Shown here: piece after piece, positions 1-8,941 of the stretch
Layout: every line of letters starts with the position of its first letter
Numbering within the stretch: position 1 is the stretch's first letter
Source: Flavobacterium proteolyticum
Lineage (GTDB): Bacteria > Bacteroidota > Bacteroidia > Flavobacteriales > Flavobacteriaceae
DNA length: 64,000 bases
NCBI RefSeq assembly: GCF_015223105.1
Contig: NZ_JADFTZ010000001.1
Location: forward strand, 558,001 to 622,000
Direction: 5' to 3'
Translations under genes and position numbers: made by a program
The notes under the pieces: generated by a model
Databases searched by the model: none
What the model saw: only the letters and a program-made list of their open reading frames with translations
Told to the model about the DNA's origin: nothing

Positions 1-160
1 CGTCAGTTGTTGCTGTAGCCTCATCAGTTGTTGCTTCAGTAGCAGTTGTATCAGCTACTTGTTCTGTAGCAGGAGCTGCTGCTTGAGTTGAATCTTGAGC
101 TTGAACATTTCCAAAAGTCATAAGCCCCGTGATTGCTAAAATAGAAAATAATCTTTTCAT
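1..160 (-). CDS. N-terminus of exported protein, possibly ExbB/TolQ-type proton channel (partial)
   Basis: The first 53 codons are visible; the rest lies beyond the left edge. The start ATG is the complement of 158-160. The protein opens with MKRLFSILAITGLMTF, a signal-peptide-like stretch, followed by a region rich in Ala, Thr and Glu. In flavobacteria this kind of leader plus acidic linker is found in front of MotA/TolQ/ExbB proton-channel subunits, which energise TonB-dependent uptake. That identification is from memory of the family and the channel helices themselves are not in the window. It could be another secreted Ala/Thr-rich protein. Confidence 0.5.
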   Translation of the reverse strand, partial: MKRLFSILAITGLMTFGNVQAQDSTQAAAPATEQVADTTATEATTDEATATTD

Positions 161-244
161 CGCTTTTGTTCTTAAATTTAATTAGTTAATTGGGTTTAAA
201 GATATAAAATAATTATAAAATTTTTTAAAATTAATATCATTCTG

Positions 245-332
245 CAGAGAGGAAGGGATTCGAACCCTCGATACCCTTGTGGAGTATACACACTTTCCAG
301 GCGTGCGCCTTCGACCACTCGGCCACCTCTCT
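245..332 (-). tRNA. tRNA-Ser (anticodon GGA)
   Basis: Read on the minus strand it folds as a class II tRNA of 88 nt: a 7-bp acceptor (AGAGAGG with CCTCTCT), the D-loop sequence GCCGAGTGGTCGAAGGC, an anticodon loop CTGGAAAG giving anticodon GGA, a long variable arm typical of serine tRNAs, and a T-arm GGTTCGAATCC. The discriminator base is G and CCA is not encoded, so the CCA must be added after transcription. It lies between asparaginase and the left-edge gene. Confidence 0.95.
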
Positions 333-407
333 ATCGAAACGACACTCGATTTTAAGGGTGCTAAATAACGTAAAAATTCTCATGTATAAAAATTTTATAT
401 GTTATTT

Positions 408-1439
408 TTACAACATTTCTCCTCTTATTCCTGTTTCAAAAATGGTCTTAAACACATTATGAGACACATTTTGCCCTAAAAGATACATCAATTTTGTAAT
501 TGCAGCTTCGGTAGTAATGTCTTTACCAGATATAACACCTATATTTTTTAACTGTGTACTAGTTTCATAATTCCCCATCGAAACACTACCACCACTACAT
601 TGTGTAACGTTTATAATGTGAATATTATTGTGAATTGCTTGCTCTAAAGTCTGCACAAACCAATCTTCAGTTGGAGCGTTTCCAGAACCATAGGTTTCTA
701 AAACAATCCCTTTTAAATTCGGAATAGCAAAAAAAGCAGTCAAAACCTTTTGATTAATACCTGGAAAAATCTTTAAAATTGCCACATTATCATCAAAATC
801 AGTATGCACTTTTAACTTTTTAGTTGCTTTTTGCTTCAGAATAACATCATAATTTACTTTCAAATGCACACCAGATTCCGCCAATTCAGGAAAATTAGGT
901 GATGTAAAAGCATTAAAATGTTCGGCGCTGATTTTTGTAGTTCGATTCCCTCGGTATAATTTGTACTCGAAATACAAACACACTTCTTGAATTACCGGTT
1001 TTTTATTTTCTTGAAGCGAAGCTACTTGAATTGCTGTAATCAAATTCTCTTTGGCATCGGTTCTTAAATCACCAATAGGCAATTGCGAACCAGTGAAAAT
1101 AACTGGTTTTGCCAAGTCTTCTAACATAAAGCTTAATGCAGAAGCACTGTACGACATTGTATCCGAACCATGTAAAACTACAAATCCATCAAATTTTGAA
1201 TAATTTTCCTCTATAATTTTGGCCATTTTTTGCCAATTGGAAATATTCATATTCGATGAATCAATAGGAATATCAAATGAAATGGTTTCAATTTGACAGT
1301 CTAATAAATGTAATTCGGGAATTCTACTTAACAACTCATTAAAATCAAAAGCTTTCAAAGCTCCTGTTTCAAAATCTTTTACCATTCCGATGGTTCCACC
1401 GGTGTAAATTAAAAGTATTTTTGGTTTATGAGATGTCAT
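408..1439 (-). CDS. ansA: type I (cytoplasmic) L-asparaginase
   Basis: Hydrolyses L-asparagine to aspartate and ammonia. At 343 residues it has the usual length for type I enzymes. Both Thr centres of the family are visible: YTGGTIGM at residues 12-19 and LHGSDTMSYSAS at 89-100, carrying the second catalytic Thr with its Ser/Asp binding pair. There is no signal peptide, which fits a cytoplasmic enzyme. The start codon lies 14 bases inside the upstream acyltransferase gene on the same strand, so the two are probably translated together. Confidence 0.92.
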   Translation of the reverse strand: MTSHKPKILLIYTGGTIGMVKDFETGALKAFDFNELLSRIPELHLLDCQIETISFDIPIDSSNMNISNWQKMAKIIEENYSKFDGFVVLHGSDTMSYSASALSFMLEDLAKPVIFTGSQLPIGDLRTDAKENLITAIQVASLQENKKPVIQEVCLYFEYKLYRGNRTTKISAEHFNAFTSPNFPELAESGVHLKVNYDVILKQKATKKLKVHTDFDDNVAILKIFPGINQKVLTAFFAIPNLKGIVLETYGSGNAPTEDWFVQTLEQAIHNNIHIINVTQCSGGSVSMGNYETSTQLKNIGVISGKDITTEAAITKLMYLLGQNVSHNVFKTIFETGIRGEML

Positions 1440-2565
1440 TTGTATATTTCAATTTATTCACAACCGGATTAGCATACATCGCCAAGAAGCCTTCTCTCAT
1501 GGTTTCATTATCGGCGTCAATTCGCATTTCTAATCTTCTTTCAAACAATTGACGCTCTTTATTGTTGTACAAATGTGCAAATCGAGTTGTTTTGTATAAA
1601 ATATCGTAAGCAATAAAGTTCGTTGGCCATAATTTGTACGATTGCAAAATAGAATCATCAATTACTTGTGCCAAAGCTTGAATTTGCTTATTATTATTAT
1701 CGTTTTCAGCAATAATTTTTTCGTATTCATTTTCTAAAACATCACCTACATGAATGTGAATACGCTTCTTCTGCCCGATGATTCCACTTAACAACGTAAT
1801 AAAATCCTCGTTTTTCTCCTTAATATATACTTCGTCTTTTGAAAGTGCTATTAATTGTGGCATTTTCAAAGCATCTGTTGGGTCATATTCATACGAAATA
1901 GAAACCGGAACAATTTTTAATTTCTTGAAAAAGTCCATAATTCTGGCTTCATCATTTGCCATTCCTAACATTTTCAAAACACCTTGGTGTGTTGCATCGT
2001 TACCGTCTTTTGTTCTTCCTTCTCGTTGGGCAATCCAAACCGAACGATTTTCTTTAGACAATAAATGGTACATGTATTCCGACATCAATTTAGAGCTTTG
2101 CAATAATTCTCTTGGTGATAATCCTCTTTGAACTAAGAAATTTCGATTTAATTTTGATAATTTCAACAAGAAATCTTTCTTAACCAAATTATCTCCAATT
2201 GCCGATGCTGTCATTACCAAACCGTGATCAATCAAGGAAACATTCAATAAAGAAGTATCTAAAATAATATCACGATGATTGGAAATAAATAAGTACGAAG
2301 TATTTGGTTCTAATTTTTCAAAACCAGAAGTAGTAAGTCCTTCCGAACTTCTTTCTAAAACTCTTTGAATCGATTGATAAACAAAATTTACTTGGAAATC
2401 TCGGATAGAATGCGTTCTACTCAATTGTTCTTTCCAAACTTCATCTTCTAATTCTGGAAATGTAAAATCCATCATAGCCTTCATCATAGGATGATGCAAC
2501 AAAGACTTCAAAGCTTCGTTTACTTCAGAATCATAATAAGGGCGAATAGAATCGAATTTTGTCAT
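1426..2565 (-). CDS. 1-acyl-glycerol-3-phosphate acyltransferase family protein
   Basis: A 379-residue PlsC/PlsB-fold acyltransferase, expected to move an acyl chain onto a glycerophosphate-type acceptor for membrane lipid synthesis. Visible blocks are NHRDIILD at residues 96-103 (acyl-transfer His97), REGRTKDG at 181-188 (phosphate-binding block) and VPVSISYEYDP near 219-229. The first block has His and Asp separated by five residues rather than the canonical four, so the exact substrate is uncertain. It lacks obvious membrane helices. It overlaps the downstream asparaginase gene by 14 bases and follows tatD by 62 bases. Confidence 0.8.
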   Translation of the reverse strand: MTKFDSIRPYYDSEVNEALKSLLHHPMMKAMMDFTFPELEDEVWKEQLSRTHSIRDFQVNFVYQSIQRVLERSSEGLTTSGFEKLEPNTSYLFISNHRDIILDTSLLNVSLIDHGLVMTASAIGDNLVKKDFLLKLSKLNRNFLVQRGLSPRELLQSSKLMSEYMYHLLSKENRSVWIAQREGRTKDGNDATHQGVLKMLGMANDEARIMDFFKKLKIVPVSISYEYDPTDALKMPQLIALSKDEVYIKEKNEDFITLLSGIIGQKKRIHIHVGDVLENEYEKIIAENDNNNKQIQALAQVIDDSILQSYKLWPTNFIAYDILYKTTRFAHLYNNKERQLFERRLEMRIDADNETMREGFLAMYANPVVNKLKYTNDIS

Positions 2566-2627
2566 ATTTATTTTAAAAACAATTCACAAAAGAACAAAAA
2601 TTTTATGAATTGAAACTTTATTTTAGG

Positions 2628-3395
2628 TTAAATTCCGAAAATTTGTTTTGAGTTTTCTGTAGTAATTCTTGCAATTTCCTCAACTGGTAACTGATAAATT
2701 TCGGCTAACTTTTGCGCTACCAATAAAGTATAACTGCTTTCATTTCGTTTTCCACGATAAGGAACTGGTGCTAAATATGGCGAATCGGTTTCTAAAACAA
2801 TGTGTTTCAAATCGATTTCATTTAAAAATTGGTCGATTTTTCCGTTTTTGAAAGTTGCTACACCTCCAATTCCTAATTTCATTCCTAACGAAATCGCTCT
2901 TTGGGCTTGACCCAAATCACCCGTAAAACAATGAAAAATTCCGAATAAATCAGTTGCTTTTTCACTTTCTAAAACCTCAAAAACCTCATCAAAAGCATCA
3001 CGGCAATGGATATTGATTCCTAATTTGTACTTTTTTGCTAGTTGAATTTGATGTTTGAAAGCATGTTGTTGTTCTTTTAAAAAAGTTTTATCCCAAAATA
3101 AATCGATTCCAATTTCACCAACGGCATAAAATTTTCTTGAAGCTAATTCTTTTTCTACATGCGCCAATTCTTCTAAGTAATTTTCCTTAACATATGTTGG
3201 ATGTAAGCCCATCATTAGAAACACATTTTCGGGATATTGATTTTCTAATTCGTACATTTTTGATGTGTAATTAGAATCTATTGAAGGTACGAAAAAACGA
3301 GAAACACCAGCATTAATGGCTCTTTGCATCATTTCGTTACGGTCTTGATCAAATTCTTCTGAATATAGATGAGTGTGAGTATCGGTAAGTATCAT
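2628..3395 (-). CDS. TatD family metal-dependent deoxyribonuclease
   Basis: A 255-residue TIM-barrel hydrolase of the TatD/YcfH family, which act as metal-dependent DNases. All metal ligands are visible: DTHTH at residues 5-9, GEIGID with Glu93, NIHCR with His129, FHCFTG with His154 and ETDSPYLAP with Asp203. It is divergent from the aspartic protease gene, and the 68-base gap holds a promoter for each. The physiological substrate is not deducible from sequence. Confidence 0.92.
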   Translation of the reverse strand: MILTDTHTHLYSEEFDQDRNEMMQRAINAGVSRFFVPSIDSNYTSKMYELENQYPENVFLMMGLHPTYVKENYLEELAHVEKELASRKFYAVGEIGIDLFWDKTFLKEQQHAFKHQIQLAKKYKLGINIHCRDAFDEVFEVLESEKATDLFGIFHCFTGDLGQAQRAISLGMKLGIGGVATFKNGKIDQFLNEIDLKHIVLETDSPYLAPVPYRGKRNESSYTLLVAQKLAEIYQLPVEEIARITTENSKQIFGI

Positions 3396-3418
3396 TTGTG
3401 TTTTTGATTACAAAGCGT

Positions 3419-3426
3419 CAAAGTTA
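3419..3426 (-). promoter_or_regulatory. -7 box of the TatD-family gene
   Basis: The minus strand reads TAACTTTG, a full match to the Bacteroidetes -7 consensus TAnnTTTG, 23 bases ahead of the start codon at 3395. No clear -33 TTG is present. Confidence 0.55.
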
Positions 3427-3451
3427 CAAAGTTTGATTCAGAAATTTGATT

Positions 3452-3459
3452 TACTTTTG
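3452..3459 (+). promoter_or_regulatory. -7 box giving a probably leaderless protease transcript
   Basis: TACTTTTG matches TAnnTTTG, and only four bases separate it from the ATG at 3464. A TTTG at 3432-3435 lies 16 bases upstream, slightly short for a -33 element. With transcription starting about four to six bases after the -7 box, the mRNA would begin at or next to the ATG. Confidence 0.5.
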
Positions 3460-3463
3460 AAGT

Positions 3464-3901
3464 ATGGAAGATTTACAAGACTTTTTAAAAGGGAAAAAAT
3501 ATAAAAAGATAAAATTTACGGTGTTAAAAACCCAACATTTATTAATCAAAGGAAAAATAAATGACGTAAAGGGCAACTTTATTTTAGACACCGGAGCGAG
3601 CAACAGTTGTGTAGGATTTGAAAGTATTGAACACTTCAAATTAGACGCCCAATTTTCAGAAACTAAAGCTGCCGGTGCTGGTGCTACTGGAATTGAAACA
3701 CAATTAGCTAAAAACAATGAAATTCAATTAGGAAGATGGAAAAACCATAAATTCCACTTAATTGTATTTGACATGAGTCACGTAAATGATGCGCTTCGTC
3801 ATTACAAAACCAAACCCGTTGATGGTATTATTGGCGCTGATGTTTTACTAAAAGGAAAAGCAATTATTGATTACAGTAACCATTGTTTGTATTTGAAATA
3901 A
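3464..3901 (+). CDS. retropepsin-like aspartic protease
   Basis: A 145-residue single-domain protein with the clan AA signature NFILDTGASNSCV (catalytic Asp42-Thr-Gly) and a later VDGIIGADVL block at residues 119-128 that matches the hydrophobic-hydrophobic-Gly motif of retropepsins. Such proteins work as dimers, each subunit supplying one Asp. No signal peptide is visible, so it is probably cytoplasmic. Its stop codon directly abuts the stop of the convergent MFS gene. The protein target is unknown. Confidence 0.8.
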   Translation: MEDLQDFLKGKKYKKIKFTVLKTQHLLIKGKINDVKGNFILDTGASNSCVGFESIEHFKLDAQFSETKAAGAGATGIETQLAKNNEIQLGRWKNHKFHLIVFDMSHVNDALRHYKTKPVDGIIGADVLLKGKAIIDYSNHCLYLK

Positions 3902-5122
3902 CTAGTTGGAATGATTTTTCTTCAGTGTTCGGTAAGCTAAAATCGTGCTAATCAACATGAAAATTCCTCCCAAAATAAAGGGCGCTCCTGGAAATAAGAA
4001 AGGCGCTTCGTCGTGAGTAAAATAATAAAAAACGGATGCCATCATCGGCGGACCTACGATTGAAGAAGCGCTCATTAAACTCGTTAAAGTTCCTTGAATT
4101 TCGCCTTGTTCTGATGGAGGTACTTGTTCAGAAACTACAGCTTGTAAGGCTGGTCCAGCGATTCCTCCTAAACAGTAAGGAATTAAGAAAACAAACATCA
4201 TCCAGCTTTCAGTTGCAAAAGCAAACAAAAACATTCCGATAGTATATAACGCTAATCCGAAATAGATACTTTTTACATTTCCGATTTTTGGATTGATCCA
4301 ACGAATCAATCCTCCTTGAACAATCCCTACTAATAATCCGATGACTCCAAGTGAAATTCCTACCATTTTTTTGGTCCAATTAAATTGATACATGGTGAAG
4401 TAATTCCAGTTACTTTGAACCGCATGTGAACCTACATAAAGAACAAAAATTGCTAGAACCAAACCAATTAAATTTGGATATTTTTTCAAATGTAAAAAAG
4501 CTCCAATTGGATTGGCTCTTTTTAATTCAAATGGTCTTCTTTTATCTTTACTTAATGATTCAGGCAAAATAAAATAACCATATAAAAAGTTTAACATACA
4601 CAAAATAGCAGCTGCAATAAAAGGAACTTTAGTACCAAAATCTCCTAACAATCCACCTAAAACTGGACCAATTATAAACCCTAATCCAAAAGCAGCTCCC
4701 ATCAATCCAAAATTCTTAGCTCTGTTTTCATGTGTACTTACATCGGCAATATAAGCAGAAGCAGTGGTGAAACTTGCTCCAGTTATTCCAGATAGAATTC
4801 TACCAATAAATAACCATGTAATTGTAGGCGCAAAGGCTAACAATAAAAAATCTAACGAAAAGGCAAACAAAGAAGTTAACAAAACGGGGCGTCTCCCATA
4901 TTTATCACTTAAATTTCCTATCACGGGCGCAAAAATGAATTGGGTAATCGCATAAGCGAAAGTTAACCAACCTCCGTACTTTGCTGCTTCGCTAATATCG
5001 CCATTGATTAAATCTTTGATTAAATCTGGAATTACAGGAATAATAATACCCCATCCAATAACATCTAACAAAACGGTAATAAAGATGAAACCAACGGCTG
5101 CTTGCTTCTTAGATTTTTTCAT
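3902..5122 (-). CDS. TetA-like MFS drug/proton antiporter
   Basis: A 406-residue polytopic membrane protein with the expected twelve hydrophobic segments. The N-terminal helix contains LLDVIGWGIIIPVIPD, typical of the TetA/TCR branch, and the loop 2-3 motif A reads GNLSDKYGRRPV at residues 69-80. Members exchange protons for small hydrophobic drugs across the inner membrane. Relatives of this branch are common in Bacteroidetes chromosomes and often confer no tetracycline resistance, so the substrate is left open. No TetR-type regulator is adjacent. Confidence 0.85.
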   Translation of the reverse strand: MKKSKKQAAVGFIFITVLLDVIGWGIIIPVIPDLIKDLINGDISEAAKYGGWLTFAYAITQFIFAPVIGNLSDKYGRRPVLLTSLFAFSLDFLLLAFAPTITWLFIGRILSGITGASFTTASAYIADVSTHENRAKNFGLMGAAFGLGFIIGPVLGGLLGDFGTKVPFIAAAILCMLNFLYGYFILPESLSKDKRRPFELKRANPIGAFLHLKKYPNLIGLVLAIFVLYVGSHAVQSNWNYFTMYQFNWTKKMVGISLGVIGLLVGIVQGGLIRWINPKIGNVKSIYFGLALYTIGMFLFAFATESWMMFVFLIPYCLGGIAGPALQAVVSEQVPPSEQGEIQGTLTSLMSASSIVGPPMMASVFYYFTHDEAPFLFPGAPFILGGIFMLISTILAYRTLKKNHSN

Positions 5123-5151
5123 AGCTAAATTTTGACTTACAAAGTAAAGAA

Positions 5152-5182
5152 AAATCCCAAACTCTTTTGAAGTTTGGGATTT
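5152..5182 (-). terminator. Rho-independent terminator of the 5201-6313 gene
   Basis: AAATCCCAAAC pairs perfectly with GTTTGGGATTT around a 9-base loop; on the minus strand the stem runs into a T-rich tract. A 27-base stretch covering its left arm (5143-5169) is identical to 10777-10803 at the sucB terminator. Confidence 0.85.
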
Positions 5183-5200
5183 AATATTGTTTATTTCTTA

Positions 5201-6313
5201 TTACTTAACTAATTTCAACCAAATGAAATCATTCCATCCTTCTATAAGTCTTGTAGGATCTTTCATTTTAGTTCTGTCTTGTTCTTCTATCGGAACTATT
5301 TTGTTGTTTTGAACCGTAAAATTGTAAACTCTTGGTTTTTTTTCATTTGAAAGAGTTACTTCTATTTTATAGTTACCATCTTTCAAATCACTAAATTTAA
5401 TCGCTTCTCCATTTGGTTTGTCGATTGGTCTTAATGCACAATTAAATTCTTTCCAATCAGCACGTTCAACAATTGCTACGTTTTTATTTGAATCGTATTG
5501 TTTTGCAAATGGTTTACCATCTTTAAACATTTTCAAAGTCCAATCTACACTTATGCTTGTTTTATTAGCGTTAGAAGGATTTGGTTGTAAAATTTCATGA
5601 TTTAAATAAAATCCAAAGATTAAGTTTCCAGATTCTGCATGTTGCATAAATGCATAATTGCTCCAAGGTCCACGAGTAACAAAAATTTCATTTGTTTTTG
5701 CATAAGGATCATCACTTACTATTTTAGCTAGTTCAAAATCAAAAGTATAAAACATTTTATCTCCCGCATAAAAGTCTAATCTGTAATTTCCAACACCCCA
5801 ATCTGTAATAAATGATTCTGACCATCCTACCCATTCACCATCACGTTGATAACGACTACTTGGCCAATTTAATTTTGTTTTTTTACCATCATCAAAAACT
5901 TGATCTCCTGAATATTCAAAATAATTCATATATTGATTATCCTTATAAATTTTAATTTTTAAATATCCTGATTGATCAGCGAAGGCATGAACTTCTTTAC
6001 CGTCTGCCGTTTTATGAGGAATAAAAGTAGCTGTATAGTTATCAATTCTTCCTGTGCTACTTCCAGTTCCATAAAGTAACGAATTGAAAGTAATGGCAGG
6101 AGTTTGTTTGAAGATATTCCAATCTAACTTTAATGCTGCAGGTTCTCCACCTTTTTTCTTTTTACCTCCTTTAGCAACTTCTTTTCCTTTTTCAACAACC
6201 TCTGAGGCATCAGAAGCTTGATTTTTCGCTTTGCTAATTTTGTTTAATAGCTGAGCGTTACTACTACCAAATGACATTAGTAATAATCCAAATAATAATA
6301 CTTGTTTCTTCAT
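5201..6313 (-). CDS. secreted protein of unknown function
   Basis: A 370-residue protein I do not recognise. It starts with a signal peptide (MKKQVLLFGLLLMSFGSSNA, then Q), followed by a Lys/Gly-rich basic segment at about 45-57. The rest is rich in aromatic and beta-forming residues with many Trp and Tyr, suggesting an all-beta periplasmic or surface domain. There is no lipobox and no T9SS C-terminal domain. It lies 41 bases after the fibronectin-repeat gene on the same strand and has its own terminator downstream, so the two may share a transcript. Confidence 0.75.
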   Translation of the reverse strand: MKKQVLLFGLLLMSFGSSNAQLLNKISKAKNQASDASEVVEKGKEVAKGGKKKKGGEPAALKLDWNIFKQTPAITFNSLLYGTGSSTGRIDNYTATFIPHKTADGKEVHAFADQSGYLKIKIYKDNQYMNYFEYSGDQVFDDGKKTKLNWPSSRYQRDGEWVGWSESFITDWGVGNYRLDFYAGDKMFYTFDFELAKIVSDDPYAKTNEIFVTRGPWSNYAFMQHAESGNLIFGFYLNHEILQPNPSNANKTSISVDWTLKMFKDGKPFAKQYDSNKNVAIVERADWKEFNCALRPIDKPNGEAIKFSDLKDGNYKIEVTLSNEKKPRVYNFTVQNNKIVPIEEQDRTKMKDPTRLIEGWNDFIWLKLVK

Positions 6314-6354
6314 ATTAGTGTTAAAGTTTTATGTTTATTTTTAAAGTATAAAAT

Positions 6355-8796
6355 TTACTCTTTTATAATTTTTATGGTTTTTACTTCATTATTAGAAGTT
6401 ACTTTCACCAAATAAGTTCCCGCAGCTAAATCTGTAACATCTATTGAAGTTTCGTTGCTGTTTACTGTTTTTGTAAAAACTTCTTGACCCAATAAATTGT
6501 TTACAGAAACAGTAGTAATTTCTTTATCTAATGAAAGGTTTAAAACATCTTTTACAGGATTTGGATAAAGCTTTAAATTTTTTATTGAGAATGATCCCGC
6601 AGAAAGCATTTGGGTGGTAAATGAACCTCCAGAAGCCCAATCTGTTTGTGTGTTACCACAAATAGATTTTACCCAAAAATAATAAGTAGTATTTGGAGAT
6701 AAGTTATTTAAAACAGCAAAAGTATCTGTGGTAGTTCCTGTAATTGCATTTGCAGAAAATGGATCATTAACAGTACTATAACAATAAACATAACCATTAC
6801 TCGGTGTAGGTGTAGCTTCTACCCATGCAATATTTACAACTGTTGCTGATTCAGGGTCTGTAAATAACTGCGTTGGGGCGTTACATTGAGATTGTGGATA
6901 TGTGGTAAATGAGCCACCCGAAGCCCAATCCGTTTGTGTGTTACCACAGATAGATTTTACCCAAAAATAATAGGTAGTGTTTGGTAATAAATTGGTTAAA
7001 TTCGCATAAGTCTCTGTCGTTGTTCCTGTAATTGCATTAGCTGAAAACGGATCGTTTACTGTACTGTAACAATAAACATAGCCATTACTTGGTGTAGGCA
7101 CACCTTCTATCCATGCAATAGTATTTGTTGTAGAGGTTAACCCATCGTAATATATTTGCGTTGGGGCGTTACACCCAGATGCTGCTGAATATGTGGTAAA
7201 CGAACCACCAGAAGCCCAATTAGTTTGTGTTTGTCCGCAATTAGATTTTACCCAAAAATAATAAGTAGTGTTTGGCGTTAAATTGGTTAAATTCGCATAA
7301 GTCTCTGTTGTTGTTCCTGTGATTACGTCATCAGCAAACGGATCGTTTACTGTGCTGTAACAATAAACATAACCATTACTTGGTGCAGGAATCGGCGCTA
7401 CCCATGCAATAGTATTTGTTGTCGAGGTTAAACCATCGTAATATATTTGCGTTGGTGCATTACATCCAGATGCTGGATATGTGGTAAACGAACCACCAGA
7501 AGCCCAATTAGATTGTGTTGCACCACAATTAGATTTTACCCAAAAATAATAAGTAGTATTTGGTGATAAACTATTTAAAGTCGCAAAAGTATTTGTTGTT
7601 GTTCCTATGATTGCATTAGCAGAAAATGGATCGTTTACTGTGCTATAACAATAAGTATAACCATTGCTTGGTGCTGGATTTGGTGCCGTCCATGCAATAT
7701 TATTTGAAGTTGAAGTTAAACCATCATAAAATAGTTGCGTTGGAACATTACAGCTTGGTATTGTAGCACATGTAATAGATCTTACTCTGTTTGTGTTTTG
7801 AGTTCCACAACTAGAATTGGCATTCAAATGGTATCTAACTACTCCAGAAGTTGTACCAGATAACCATGTTAAAGGAGTTAAACCACTAGCTAAAACCGTT
7901 GTCCCTGTAGCATTAGTTATGGTAATAAAGTCTGTGGAAACTGAACTTCTAAAAGTATATTGTTTATTTGACAAGACATTTACATTTGAATACTCTCCAG
8001 CATAAGCATCTGCAACGATTTGTTCTGAACTTCCAGTACAAGCAGGTGTAAAAGTTGCATCAGGATATAATCCATAAATTGCACCGTTACAAATTAACGC
8101 AGGTGGTGTAGTAAAACTACCACCCGAAACCCATACACCAGTTGTAGCTCCACAGTTAGAGCGTACCCAGTAGTAATAAGTAGTACCTGCCGCAACATTC
8201 AAATAGAGAGTAGTATTTAAGTTAGTTGTACTAAATAAGGTAGGAGTAGAATTTGCATTAGGGGCTATATTAGCTGTAACAATATAAATATCATAATGAG
8301 AAGAAGGCACTGGTGATGCCGCTGTCCAAGTCATTTTACAAGAATTGGATGTTATATTTGATACCATCAAATTTGAAGGAGGTGTACAGTTTGATGCGTC
8401 AGCACATCGAATATAGCGAGACCTTTCCACTTGTTGACTACCACAACTTGCATTTGAATGAAGATAATAACGGATAACACCTGTGGTACTGCCAGAATCC
8501 CATATTACAGGTTGTGTTCCGCTTGCATAAGTAACAGTTCCTGTTGCATTAGTAATTGTGATATAATCCGTTGTTACAGAGCTCGAGAACGAATATTGTT
8601 TGTTTGCAATTACATTCACATTGCTATACTCGCCTGCATAACTTTGACTGGTTAATGTCTCATAGTTTCCACTACAGTTTGGCGTATAAGTATTAGCTGG
8701 AAATAATCCATACGTTGCTGAAGTACATTGCGCAACAGCATTAGGAATGAAATTCAAAAATGCCAATAGGCAGAATAAAGTAATTTTTTTTCTCAT
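6355..8796 (-). CDS. secreted T9SS cargo protein with fibronectin type III repeats
   Basis: An 813-residue surface or secreted protein. Order: signal peptide at 1-22; a Cys-containing module of about 110 residues (CTSATYGLFP...), an FN3-like domain near 136-232, a second copy of the Cys module near 235-345, four more FN3-like domains of about 96 residues each up to residue 735, and a T9SS type A sorting domain (LKLYPNPV...GTYLVKVTSNNE) at the end. The FN3 repeats share blocks such as TTYYFWVKS and WASGGSFTT. The protein has no recognisable enzyme domain, so adhesion or ligand binding is the likely role. A good promoter precedes it. Confidence 0.88.
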   Translation of the reverse strand: MRKKITLFCLLAFLNFIPNAVAQCTSATYGLFPANTYTPNCSGNYETLTSQSYAGEYSNVNVIANKQYSFSSSVTTDYITITNATGTVTYASGTQPVIWDSGSTTGVIRYYLHSNASCGSQQVERSRYIRCADASNCTPPSNLMVSNITSNSCKMTWTAASPVPSSHYDIYIVTANIAPNANSTPTLFSTTNLNTTLYLNVAAGTTYYYWVRSNCGATTGVWVSGGSFTTPPALICNGAIYGLYPDATFTPACTGSSEQIVADAYAGEYSNVNVLSNKQYTFRSSVSTDFITITNATGTTVLASGLTPLTWLSGTTSGVVRYHLNANSSCGTQNTNRVRSITCATIPSCNVPTQLFYDGLTSTSNNIAWTAPNPAPSNGYTYCYSTVNDPFSANAIIGTTTNTFATLNSLSPNTTYYFWVKSNCGATQSNWASGGSFTTYPASGCNAPTQIYYDGLTSTTNTIAWVAPIPAPSNGYVYCYSTVNDPFADDVITGTTTETYANLTNLTPNTTYYFWVKSNCGQTQTNWASGGSFTTYSAASGCNAPTQIYYDGLTSTTNTIAWIEGVPTPSNGYVYCYSTVNDPFSANAITGTTTETYANLTNLLPNTTYYFWVKSICGNTQTDWASGGSFTTYPQSQCNAPTQLFTDPESATVVNIAWVEATPTPSNGYVYCYSTVNDPFSANAITGTTTDTFAVLNNLSPNTTYYFWVKSICGNTQTDWASGGSFTTQMLSAGSFSIKNLKLYPNPVKDVLNLSLDKEITTVSVNNLLGQEVFTKTVNSNETSIDVTDLAAGTYLVKVTSNNEVKTIKIIKE
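6623..7780 (-). repeat. four tandem in-frame FN3-coding repeats, period about 290 bp
   Basis: Recognisable copies of the segment coding WASGGSFTT begin near 6623, 6913, 7203 and 7491, a spacing of 290, 290 and 288 bases. Long runs are nearly identical at DNA level, including synonymous positions, which indicates recent duplication or gene conversion. A more diverged fifth unit lies near 8121. Confidence 0.85.
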
Positions 8797-8841
8797 TTTT
8801 AGATTTTGATGATTTGAAACTTAATGTGATTAAAATTCCAT

Positions 8842-8872
8842 CAAAACTATGAGATATGAAGTGCTAGACCAA
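8842..8872 (-). promoter_or_regulatory. promoter of the FN3 T9SS gene
   Basis: On the minus strand TTG (8870-8872) is followed after 20 bases by TAGTTTTG (8842-8849), both matching the Bacteroidetes consensus. About 40 bases of leader precede the ATG at 8796. The -33 element lies in a short CCAAT/ATTGG dyad (8869-8884). Confidence 0.75.
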
Positions 8873-8941
8873 TTTATATATTGGACTATTTATAAATAAT
8901 CAGAAGATTTAAAGACGTTTATTTATTTGACTAACATATAC

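Noticed and set aside
3896..3906. Abutting stop codons of convergent genes (also at 15565-15568) as special regulation
   Set aside because: Tight convergent ends occur often in compact genomes; no hairpin or other signal supports a special role.
6600..7780. Regularly spaced repeats as a CRISPR array
   Set aside because: The repeats are about 290 bp, in frame, and code for FN3 domains; there are no unique spacers and no cas genes.
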